This document shows positions 7,704 through 13,963 of a stretch of 13,963 nt of DNA, one piece after another. Location of the stretch: the NCBI GenBank assembly GCA_023700785.1, contig JAMPYH010000033.1, positions 1 through 13,963 of the forward strand, in the 5' to 3' direction. The notes beneath the pieces are model-generated. The model was not told the origin of the DNA. It was given only the letters and a program-made list of their open reading frames with translations, and searched no databases. Position numbers and translations under genes: made by a program. This DNA is from Candidatus Zixiibacteriota bacterium. GTDB lineage: Bacteria; Zixibacteria; MSB-5A5; GN15; FEB-12. How positions within the stretch are numbered: position 1 is the stretch's first letter; every line of letters begins with the position of its first letter.

Positions 7704-7751
7704 TGATAATTTCCTTTTTCAGGTAATGCGGACCCAGTGCGGGGTCAAATC

Positions 7752-7783
7752 AACGGATTCGCCGCGTGCGGCGTCGATCCGTT
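7752..7783 (-). promoter_or_regulatory. Hairpin in the leader of the FHA-SpoIIE/kinase operon
   Basis: AACGGAT (7752-7758 on +) pairs with ATCCGTT (7777-7783). An inner stem CGCCG/CGGCG pairs 7760-7764 with 7769-7773. It lies about 50 bases ahead of the GTG start and may influence translation or mRNA stability. No clear promoter was found between it and the terminator upstream. Confidence 0.45.
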
Positions 7784-7862
7784 TCTGGTGGCACAATGTA
7801 ACTGGAAGTCGCTGAGAGAGAAAGAGGAAAAAAGGACCTCCCCCGAGCCCTCATCCAGTCGC

Positions 7863-7907
7863 AAAAAAAGACACCCAGTAGCCAAACTCGCCATGGCTAC
7901 CAGGTGT
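7863..7907 (-). terminator. Strong intrinsic terminator, minus strand
   Basis: Read on the minus strand, 7907-7894 pairs with 7884-7871 in a continuous 14-bp stem around a 9-nt loop, followed by C and seven T (7869-7863). Two central pairs are G-U and U-G in minus-strand RNA but would be A-C and C-A mismatches in + strand RNA. The fold and the T run therefore agree on minus-strand direction. It separates operon B, or a small RNA, from operon A. Confidence 0.88.
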
Positions 7908-7911
7908 GTTG

Positions 7912-7941
7912 ACCCTCTGTTGCACATGAGGGTACTTTTTT
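7912..7941 (+). terminator. Second terminator-like hairpin, + strand orientation
   Basis: ACCCTC (7912-7917) pairs with GAGGGT (7928-7933), with a short inner TGT/ACA extension, then AC and six T (7936-7941). No + strand gene precedes it, so its use is unclear; in minus-strand RNA it would simply be an internal hairpin after an A-rich linker. Confidence 0.5.
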
Positions 7942-8055
7942 CCCCATTCAAGATTGGTCCCGCCCTCACGAACGAAGCCCCTCCGGACCTTGGTCGTTAT
8001 CAAAGATGTTGACCCCGAAACACAGACCTTGGCCCTTCGTCCGTTCATATAGTAT

Positions 8056-8071
8056 TACAACATGTATGCCA
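8056..8071 (-). promoter_or_regulatory. Candidate sigma-54 (-24/-12) promoter
   Basis: The minus strand reads TGGCATACATGTTGTA. Against the family consensus TGGCAC-N5-TTGCA/T it keeps TGGCA at -24 and TTG at -12 with the correct GG-to-G spacing. The usual GC at -12 is GT here. A sigma-54-dependent activator is encoded immediately upstream. An overlapping sigma-70-like reading, TTGGCA (8072-8067), 17 bases, TATGAA (8049-8044), is also possible. Confidence 0.42.
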
Positions 8072-8084
8072 ATATGTTGGTCTA

Positions 8085-8137
8085 TATTCGACGATATTAC
8101 CAGATGAAAGGTAAGACGTTACCGATGGCGTCGAATA
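8085..8137. promoter_or_regulatory. Nested dyads, candidate activator-binding site
   Basis: TATTCGACG (8085-8093) and CGTCGAATA (8129-8137) form a perfect 9-bp inverted repeat. Inside it GGTAAGACGTTACC (8110-8123) is a perfect 5+4+5 dyad, and another TTACC at 8097-8101 could compete for the same GGTAA. The inner dyad is about 40-50 bases upstream of the sigma-54-like element. That is close for an enhancer but possible; a transcript-end structure after the regulator gene is the alternative. Confidence 0.42.
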
Positions 8138-8195
8138 GCGATTGCGCGAGTGTGGTTCAAATCACCCAAAATCGCGGAAACTTGGCGAGGTATAT

Positions 8196-9554
8196 TTAAC
8201 CTAACGAAATGCCGAGACCTTCAATCTGCTTGCGGAAGTTGGCCGGATCTTTTCCGAACTCCCGTGCGACCTTGCTGACATTCCACTGGTGTTTGTCCAG
8301 GCTCTTGATGATCAGTATGCGCTTGAACTCTCGCACCTGCTGATCAAACTCCGAATCCTCACCGGTCTCAAGTCCGTCAAAGTTCAAGTACCTTTCAACC
8401 TCGCGTCGCGCGATGTAATACGAGGCGGTTGAGGCTATCAGCGATTCGACCGCCTCCTTGATCTGGCGCACATTCCCCGGCCAGTCATACTCGATCAGCA
8501 GTTCACGCGCTCCCTGCTCAAAATGTTTGAGCGCGATATCAGATTCCCGGCAGTACTCGGTCGTAAAGTAGTTGATCAGTTCCGGAATATCCTCGCGACG
8601 CTCTTTCAGCGGCGGGAGATGGATCACTATGCTCTTGAGGCGATAGTAGAGATCGGGGCGGAACCGTCCCGCCGTCACCATCGCCTGGAGATCGGCGCTG
8701 GTGGCGCAGATCACGCGCACATTCACTCTGACCAGATCGGGGGAACCGATCCGCTGGAACTCGCCGGACTCGATCACGCGCAGCAGTTTGATCTGGGTGT
8801 TTAAGTCCAGATCGCCGATCTCATCGAGGAGAACGGTCCCATTATCGGCGTGCTCGAATACGCCGACACGGTCGTTCACCGCTCCCGTGTATCCGCCTTT
8901 GACATGTCCGAACAGCTCGTCCTCCACCAGGTCGGAGGTCTTATGACTGCACGAGAATAACGCGAGGCGTTGCTTGGCACGGGGACTGCATTGGTGGATC
9001 GCTTTCGCGACCAGCTCTTTGCCGGTGCCGGTCGGTCCAAGGACCATCACTTTCTTTTCTTTTGGGCCGATCTCGTCGATCTTGCGGTACACTTCCAGCA
9101 TTGACAGCGATTTCCCGACCATGCCGTACGTCCGCTTGGCGTGCTCCACCAACCGGTCGGTGTGCATCTTGAAGAGCGAACTGCGTACCGCCGCCCTTAC
9201 AGATTCTTCGAGGCGGCTCGGATCCTCATTCTTGCCGATGAAGTCATACGGGTCGCCGTCCTCGATCTGTCCCTTGGGATATTCGCCCGGATAACCGGTG
9301 TGGAAAATGATCGGCGTATCCAGCGGCAACGCGCGGATCCGCTGGGCCGTCTCCAGCCCGTTCAGCTTGGCCATCCGGATATCCAGGATGATCGCCGCGA
9401 TATCCGTCTGTTCGCCCAGAAGCTGGATGGATTCCGCGCCGGAACTGGCAAGGACAACATCATAATGATCGATAAACATCTGCTGCAACGCATCGAGGAC
9501 GAGCGGATCGTCATCCACAATGAGTATCTTAGCTCTGATCTGACTGACTGGCAT
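8196..9554 (-). CDS. Sigma-54-dependent NtrC-family response regulator
   Basis: 452 residues from ATG 9554, with GGGAG 6 bases upstream. The receiver domain (8-125) keeps its acidic pocket D14-D15-D16, phosphoacceptor D58, T86 and K108. The AAA+ domain (about 145-375) shows Walker A G173-PTGTG-K179-E180 and Walker B V241-LL-D244-E245. The sigma-54 contact loop normally reading GAFTGA is G220-G-Y-T-G-A225. A Fis-type helix-turn-helix closes the protein (about 425-450, NVSKVAREFGKDPANFRKQI). On phosphorylation such proteins form hexamers, bind upstream dyads and open sigma-54 promoters by ATP hydrolysis. The gene overlaps the end of the histidine kinase gene by 26 bases, so that kinase is its presumed donor. 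Likely sites of action are the dyads and -24/-12-like element just past its stop. The Gly in the contact loop is unusual. Confidence 0.95.
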   Translation of the reverse strand: MPVSQIRAKILIVDDDPLVLDALQQMFIDHYDVVLASSGAESIQLLGEQTDIAAIILDIRMAKLNGLETAQRIRALPLDTPIIFHTGYPGEYPKGQIEDGDPYDFIGKNEDPSRLEESVRAAVRSSLFKMHTDRLVEHAKRTYGMVGKSLSMLEVYRKIDEIGPKEKKVMVLGPTGTGKELVAKAIHQCSPRAKQRLALFSCSHKTSDLVEDELFGHVKGGYTGAVNDRVGVFEHADNGTVLLDEIGDLDLNTQIKLLRVIESGEFQRIGSPDLVRVNVRVICATSADLQAMVTAGRFRPDLYYRLKSIVIHLPPLKERREDIPELINYFTTEYCRESDIALKHFEQGARELLIEYDWPGNVRQIKEAVESLIASTASYYIARREVERYLNFDGLETGEDSEFDQQVREFKRILIIKSLDKHQWNVSKVAREFGKDPANFRKQIEGLGISLG

Positions 9555-12500
9555 CTGTCACTCCCGCCCTGGGTACCGCCTTCGGGATTAATATATCGAA
9601 GCAGGTCCCCATGTCAACATGTGAAGTCATCCGTGCCGCCCCGCCGTACATTTGGGCGATCTTTTTAACCATCGCCAATCCCAACCCAGTCCCGCTGCGC
9701 GGCTTGGTGCTGAAAAAGGCGGTAAAGACACGCGACTGGTTTTCGGCCGAGATCCCGGGGCCGCTGTCGCTCACTTGAATCTGGACATACTGCTGCCACA
9801 ATCTCGCCGTGATCGAGAGTTTTCGCTGCTCGACCTCTGCCAGCGCGTCAATGGCATTAACCACCAGATTGTTCAACAAAGCAAAGAAATGCGGCCGACT
9901 GCATCCAACTCGCGCGCCGTCGACGACCGTGGTCTTCAATTCGATCCGCAATTCTTCCAACCGTTCTCGATTCTGTTCAATGACCTCATGGACCATCTCC
10001 GCCACCGAGACATCCTCGACCTTGCGATTCGCCTCAAGCCGCGAGAATTTGGTGACCGAGTCCGTCATGTGGATGGCGCGGCCGATCGATTGCTCTGCCA
10101 GACCGATCAACCGAAGGTCGCGCTGGCCGTCCGCGTCGCCGTTGGCGCGACTCTGGATCCGCTCTTTTAGTTTGTACAGGGTTGATGTCGCCGGGAAGAG
10201 TGAATTATAGATCTCGTGCGACACGCCCCCCGCGATCTCTCGCACTTGGTGGTACTGCTCGAGATAGACGCGCTCAAGTTCCTCTTTTGCCTTCACCGCG
10301 TCGGTGATATCGATCGTCGTCCCCAGGACCGCCCTCTCGCCAAGGAAATCGATGGTCTTCGCGGAGTAATCAACCCAGCGCGACTCGCCGTCCTTTCTCA
10401 GGATCATCACTTCATAGCGTGGAGGGATATCTTCGCCCGCCAGGCGAGCGCGACCGCGCTGAAGGACCATCTCACGGAACCTCGGATGGATCATGTCCCA
10501 GAAATTCATCGTGGCCAACTCTTCCTGCGAATAGCCGGTAATGCGCTCGGACGCGGGATTGCAGTACAACAATTTGTCCGAGGCGAAAATGGTGATCCCC
10601 GCGGTCATCGACTCCGCCACCGCGCGGAACTTCGCTTCGCTTTCCCTCAGCGCCACCTCCGCCTTGTGGCGTGCCGTAATGTCGAGCCAGGTCGCCTGGA
10701 TCAGCGGACGGTCTGCCGTTTCGATCCTTACAGCTAACGCCTCGAGTCGTCTATGCTTGCCGGCAAACGTCTTGATATCGGCCTCAAAATGGGACGGCGC
10801 CTCTATGCCGATAAGCCGATTGCGGATTTGGTTCATAAACGCGGGGGCGGCTTCAGGGCCGGTCAAGGCGGAGATCAGCTCTGCTGACGTCATCGACATC
10901 AGATGCTCCGCCGTGGTGTCGGTGAGCGCGGCCACCTGATCATTCGCGAAGTAGATCCGCTCGTCGTCATACTGCAAAATGCCGATATTGGCATGTTCGG
11001 CCAACGACCGGTACTTTTCTTCACTTGCCCGCAACGCGACTTCGGCCTGGTGACGTGCCGTCATATCAACCCAGGTCGCCTGGATCAGCGGGCGATCCTC
11101 GCGTTCAATTCGCACCGCTAATGCCTCGAGCTGCTTCTGGCTCCCCGCAAACGTCCTGATCGTGGCGTCGAAGCGTGATGGCGCATCCTTTCCCGCCAGT
11201 CGATTGCGGATCTGTTGCAGGTGATTAGGCACCGATTCCGCGCCGTGCAACACCGCGATCAGCTCGGATGTCGAGATCGACATCAGGTGTTCGACCGTTG
11301 TTTCCGCTATCCGGGCGATCTGATCATTCGCGAAATGTATCCGTTCGTCGTCATACTGGAGTACGCCAATGCTGGTATGTTCAGACAGCTCGCGATACTT
11401 TACCTCGCTTTCTCTCAAGGCCCTTTCCGCCCGGTATCGCGCGGTGATATCCTGCCATGTCGATTGGACAACGGTCTCGCCCATGACCGTAAACTTCGAC
11501 GAGTAGATCTCGACCCGTTTGTACGTGCCTCGGTAGCTCCGGATGTCAGCCTCCGCCGTCATCGGCTCATCCTCGACGTCGATCCGCTTCCTGACGTATT
11601 CCAGCCAGAATTCGGTCTCATCCGGAAGCGAAGTCTCGCGGATAACAGTATCCACTGATTTCCCCACCAGCTCTTCGGCCGAGATCTCCATGATCTCCGC
11701 GAGTCGTGGATTCACATTGGTGATCCGACGACCCGCCATCATCAGGATCCCCTGGCTGGAGTAGGTCGCCAGCGCGCGATACTTTTCTTCGCTGTCTTTG
11801 AGCGCAAGCTCCGCCAGTTTGCGCGCGTGAATATCCAATCCATAGCCGATCCAGCCGATCGTCTGCCCGGTCATATCCTTCAGCGCGGAAATCGTCAATT
11901 CCATGAAGAGTGGCACGCCCCGTTTGGTGAGGATTCGAATTTCGCCGTGCCACCATCCGGATCCCTGCATCCCCTTTTGGATTCGCGCGCTGACCTCCGC
12001 CCAATCATCCTGGGGAAACAAGGCCGCGACATCACGATTGAGCACTTCCAGCGCCAGGTACCCGGTAAACTCCTCGGCTCCCTTATTGAAATCCGTGATC
12101 GTCCCGTTTAGGTCAGTCACGATCACCGCGCTGCTAACCTGCTGGAGGATCTGGGCCTGTCGCTGAATCGCGGCTTCGCCCGCCTTGCGGTCACTGATAT
12201 TTCTCACAATAGCCAGTACTTCATCCCTGCCGCTGGCGACAATTCGAGCCTCAAAATCCTGTAGGCGCCCGCCCACGGAAAGCTGATACTCGAAACTCTG
12301 TATACGTCCGCCTTGAAGAGTGATCGCGATGAGCTCCATGAGCCGCCGCGCCAGATTCTGCGGCAGGATCTCGGTCGCTCGCTTGCCCAGGAACTGCTCG
12401 CCTGGAGCGAAAAGTTCGCTCCCGCGAGCCGCTTGATAATCAAGAAAGGTTCCGTCGCCGGAGATCCGGAACATCAGGTCGGGAGACGCGTTGAGCAGAG

Positions 12501-13963
12501 CATCGTTGCGTGCCTGAACACGAGCGAGTTCCTGGATCGCGTGATTGCGGCGGATATTCACCACTACCAGCATCAATGCAAGTAATCCCAGCACCCCGAC
12601 CAGCCAGAAGCGTGCCCGCACGACCAACACCATCAAGCGCTGGAATATCGGCCGCTCGGAGAAGGTGCCGAATGAATAACCGTTGCCGTAGCTTATCGCC
12701 ACCATGGTGACCGCGCCACTGCTGTCGTACGCGGCGGGAAGCAGCTGTTCGCTCGGGATCGGGATCGCCCCCAGGCATGTCCACTCCCTCGAATAGACCA
12801 GCAATCGGCTGCGCGATGAAAACAGAAAAGCTGAATCCGCCATCCCCGGGAGCTTCAGACTCGTCACATAGCCGGTGAGCGGCGTTGGTTCCGATCTTGC
12901 CGTCATCCGCAGATCAAGGTCATAGATCCCGATCCGGCCGCTCTGTCCGATAACGAGCAGTTCAAACTCCGGATCATCATCCACCTGCGCCAGATCCATC
13001 GAGTACAACCACTCAGCGATCGGCACCGATTTTATCGGCTGGCCGTATCCGTTGACGATTGACAACCACGCCGCCGCGGAATCTCCGATCACCTGTCCCG
13101 GCAACGGCTGGGGGTGGAACAGGATAAAATGGTAATCATCCGGGATCGGCAGTATCCTGGGGCCGCCAAACATCGGCGCCAGTTCATAGTTAAAAACGAT
13201 CTGCCCATGTTTGTCGATGCGGGTCAAATAGCCATGTTCGTCGCTGAAATTCGCGTCGCTGACATGATTGTCCGGACCGTAGGTTGTCACCAGGATCCCC
13301 GGATTGACCGAGTCGCGGCAATTCACCACACCGTCCTTGGTGGGCGACGACGCTACCGGCAGCGACCACTCGATCTCCATTCGTTCCATGTCAACGCAGA
13401 AGAGAGTGCGCGGCTCGCGGTCGCGCCCCACGAAAACATAAAAGAAATGTTCCAGCGTGCCGTCGTAATCGTAGTCAAAACTCGCGATGTGCCCGGCCGA
13501 TGCTTCCCATCTTCCGTTGCCGGTCGCGTCTGTGCCGGTCGAGAGAAAGAGGAAGTCGAAATGATTTGAGCCGGGATAGTTGCGCAGAACAAAGACGGAA
13601 TCGCGTCGATAGCCGGTCAGCGCGGCGCCGTAGCGTTGTTTTGCCGAATCGCGGAAAGGATAGAGGTCAGTGATGGTGATGAATACCGGGTCCTGGGTGA
13701 TAACAATGCCCGCAGGAAAGTGGAGCATGAAAATACTGGCGGCCTCATCCCCGTGGATCGGGGGGTTCAGCGCCGCCATCGCGATGATCGAGTCACCCGC
13801 GTGACGTCGCGGCTGCAGTATATGCAGGGTGCGACGCGACGCGGGGACACTGCCGTCAATGTTCGCCTCAATCTGGTAGTCAAGGGTGTAGCGCAACAGG
13901 GCAGTGTCGCCAACCGGTCCAAGCTGGATCAGTTCCTGCCCCCCGGCGGGATCAGCGGCGAGA
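9529..13963 (-). CDS. Giant hybrid-sensor histidine kinase: propeller-like sensor, one membrane span, six PAS domains (5' end outside the window)
   Basis: The frame stays open to the right edge, and a TTG at 13896 is not a convincing start, so the N-terminus is missing. Numbering from the 13896 codon, residues 1-425 are a beta-rich extracytoplasmic sensor with repeated propeller-like strands (SFDYDYDGTLEHFFYVF, GYLTRIDKHGQIVF, GRIGIYDLDL). About 430-451 spans the membrane. Six PAS domains follow: about 460-575, 577-698, 699-826, 827-954, 955-1082 and 1083-1207. HisKA has phosphoacceptor H1227 in SHEIYNSL; the ATPase domain has N1347, D1377-SGPG and G1402-TGLGL. It would autophosphorylate on His and pass the phosphate to the overlapping NtrC-type regulator. 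No receiver domain of its own is present. PAS domains 4 and 5 are close duplicates. The kinase call is firm; the ligands are unknown. Confidence 0.95.
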   Translation of the reverse strand, partial: LAADPAGGQELIQLGPVGDTALLRYTLDYQIEANIDGSVPASRRTLHILQPRRHAGDSIIAMAALNPPIHGDEAASIFMLHFPAGIVITQDPVFITITDLYPFRDSAKQRYGAALTGYRRDSVFVLRNYPGSNHFDFLFLSTGTDATGNGRWEASAGHIASFDYDYDGTLEHFFYVFVGRDREPRTLFCVDMERMEIEWSLPVASSPTKDGVVNCRDSVNPGILVTTYGPDNHVSDANFSDEHGYLTRIDKHGQIVFNYELAPMFGGPRILPIPDDYHFILFHPQPLPGQVIGDSAAAWLSIVNGYGQPIKSVPIAEWLYSMDLAQVDDDPEFELLVIGQSGRIGIYDLDLRMTARSEPTPLTGYVTSLKLPGMADSAFLFSSRSRLLVYSREWTCLGAIPIPSEQLLPAAYDSSGAVTMVAISYGNGYSFGTFSERPIFQRLMVLVVRARFWLVGVLGLLALMLVVVNIRRNHAIQELARVQARNDALLNASPDLMFRISGDGTFLDYQAARGSELFAPGEQFLGKRATEILPQNLARRLMELIAITLQGGRIQSFEYQLSVGGRLQDFEARIVASGRDEVLAIVRNISDRKAGEAAIQRQAQILQQVSSAVIVTDLNGTITDFNKGAEEFTGYLALEVLNRDVAALFPQDDWAEVSARIQKGMQGSGWWHGEIRILTKRGVPLFMELTISALKDMTGQTIGWIGYGLDIHARKLAELALKDSEEKYRALATYSSQGILMMAGRRITNVNPRLAEIMEISAEELVGKSVDTVIRETSLPDETEFWLEYVRKRIDVEDEPMTAEADIRSYRGTYKRVEIYSSKFTVMGETVVQSTWQDITARYRAERALRESEVKYRELSEHTSIGVLQYDDERIHFANDQIARIAETTVEHLMSISTSELIAVLHGAESVPNHLQQIRNRLAGKDAPSRFDATIRTFAGSQKQLEALAVRIEREDRPLIQATWVDMTARHQAEVALRASEEKYRSLAEHANIGILQYDDERIYFANDQVAALTDTTAEHLMSMTSAELISALTGPEAAPAFMNQIRNRLIGIEAPSHFEADIKTFAGKHRRLEALAVRIETADRPLIQATWLDITARHKAEVALRESEAKFRAVAESMTAGITIFASDKLLYCNPASERITGYSQEELATMNFWDMIHPRFREMVLQRGRARLAGEDIPPRYEVMILRKDGESRWVDYSAKTIDFLGERAVLGTTIDITDAVKAKEELERVYLEQYHQVREIAGGVSHEIYNSLFPATSTLYKLKERIQSRANGDADGQRDLRLIGLAEQSIGRAIHMTDSVTKFSRLEANRKVEDVSVAEMVHEVIEQNRERLEELRIELKTTVVDGARVGCSRPHFFALLNNLVVNAIDALAEVEQRKLSITARLWQQYVQIQVSDSGPGISAENQSRVFTAFFSTKPRSGTGLGLAMVKKIAQMYGGAARMTSHVDMGTCFDILIPKAVPRAGVTDASQSDQS
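10651..11418 (-). repeat. Tandem duplicated PAS modules within the histidine kinase gene
   Basis: Two adjacent 384-base units (11418-11035 and 11034-10651) encode 128-residue PAS modules that align without gaps. By hand count 84 of 128 residues are identical. Shared blocks include QYDDERI, FANDQ, EHLMS, IRNRL, LEALAVRIE and LIQATW. The preceding PAS module (11802-11419) is also exactly 128 residues but more diverged. Confidence 0.9.

Larger units (their letters stand above)
7863..8045 (-). ncRNA. Candidate structured small RNA or attenuated leader, about 183 nt
   Basis: The predicted start from the sigma-54-like element is about 8045. The transcript would open with a 10-nt arm (8044-8035, ACGGACGAAG) that pairs with 7977-7968 (CTTCGTTCGT); its single G-U pair exists only in minus-strand RNA. 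A hairpin at 7933-7912 and the strong U-tailed terminator end it. CCAAGGTC occurs twice inside the first domain. No known RNA family is recognised; SRP, 6S and c-di-GMP-I signatures are absent. It could instead be the 3' UTR of the response-regulator transcript or a leader of operon A. Expression is not demonstrated. Confidence 0.4.
7704..8195. other. 492-base intergenic region rich in structured regulatory DNA, no convincing protein gene
   Basis: No open frame here has a ribosome site or a family resemblance. The gap holds, from right to left: a 9-bp inverted repeat enclosing a smaller dyad (8085-8137), a sigma-54-like element (8071-8056), a 10-bp long-range stem (8035-8044 with 7968-7977), two back-to-back terminator hairpins (7912-7941 on the + strand, 7907-7863 on the minus strand), and a leader hairpin (7752-7783). 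The 8041-8100 stretch is notably AT-rich against its GC-rich surroundings, as expected of a promoter region. Confidence 0.75.

Noticed and set aside
6990..7706. 238-residue + strand open frame opposite the FHA/GAF gene
   Set aside because: Antisense shadow; the minus strand has intact FHA and GAF motifs and the + strand product has no recognisable domain.
7788..7803. TGGCAC on the + strand as a second sigma-54 promoter
   Set aside because: The -24 half is good but nothing resembling TTGC lies at the required distance, and no + strand gene follows.
7737..8012. 91-residue + strand open frame in the same gap
   Set aside because: No ribosome site, low-complexity basic and serine-rich content, and it reads through a + strand terminator-like hairpin.
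7861..8045. Known RNA families: c-di-GMP-I riboswitch, 4.5S/SRP RNA, 6S RNA
   Set aside because: The GGTCCGGAGG stretch on the minus strand recalls SRP RNA, but the following conserved GAAGCAGCC is absent. The riboswitch core GACGCAAAGCC is absent. 6S would need its two ends to pair with each other, whereas here the 3' end is a separate terminator.
7851..8048. 65-residue open frame on the minus strand in the intergenic gap
   Set aside because: Its ATG lies within the promoter-like AT-rich stretch with no ribosome site, its sequence resembles no family I know, and it runs through both terminator hairpins and the T run. RNA structure explains the region better.
10651..11802. Assembly artefact explaining the repeated PAS modules
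   Set aside because: The copies differ at 44 of 128 residues, too diverged for a duplicated assembly segment.
13894..13896. TTG at 13896 as the start of the histidine kinase
   Set aside because: No ribosome site precedes it and the frame stays open with protein-like sequence to the window edge, so the gene continues outside.

Overview
The window reads as a signalling-rich stretch of chromosome from an uncultured-type bacterium of the FCB superphylum. Two adjacent secreted proteins end in a type IX secretion (Por) C-terminal sorting domain, and one carries the hallmark NYPNPFNPST motif. Together with moderately high GC, very large multidomain kinases and FHA/SpoIIE/TPR architectures, this fits Zixibacteria or a neighbouring candidate phylum. 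That placement is inference; no marker gene is present.

Layout. On the + strand, 1-1229 holds the tail of one type IX cargo protein and a complete second one, closed by a strong intrinsic terminator. A PPM/PP2C-family Ser/Thr phosphatase with a C-terminal membrane anchor follows (1383-2369), then tRNA-Arg(ACG) with its own promoter and terminator (2435-2508) and a small VOC/glyoxalase-fold protein (2597-2974). A hairpin at about 3000 separates these from everything to the right, which is on the minus strand.

Minus-strand operon A (7703 to 3046) encodes an FHA-GAF-SpoIIE-type phosphatase followed by a membrane Ser/Thr kinase with a FlgO/TolB-like and TPR sensor part. The two are almost directly abutted. 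Minus-strand operon B (from beyond 13963 to 8196) encodes a giant histidine kinase (extracytoplasmic propeller-like sensor, one membrane span, six PAS domains, HisKA/HATPase) overlapping by 26 bases a sigma-54-dependent NtrC-type response regulator. The local logic is a two-component phosphorelay next to an FHA/kinase/phosphatase Ser/Thr module.

The 492-base gap between the operons (7704-8195) is the most interesting part. On the minus strand it shows, in order, two dyads (8085-8137), a near-consensus sigma-54 -24/-12 element (8071-8056), a 10-bp stem beginning at the predicted start site (about 8045), and a strong U-tailed terminator (7907-7863). This looks like a roughly 180-nt sigma-54-driven small RNA (or an attenuated leader) beside its presumptive activator, comparable to the LuxO/Qrr arrangement of vibrios. 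No mobile elements, CRISPR arrays or rRNA genes were seen.
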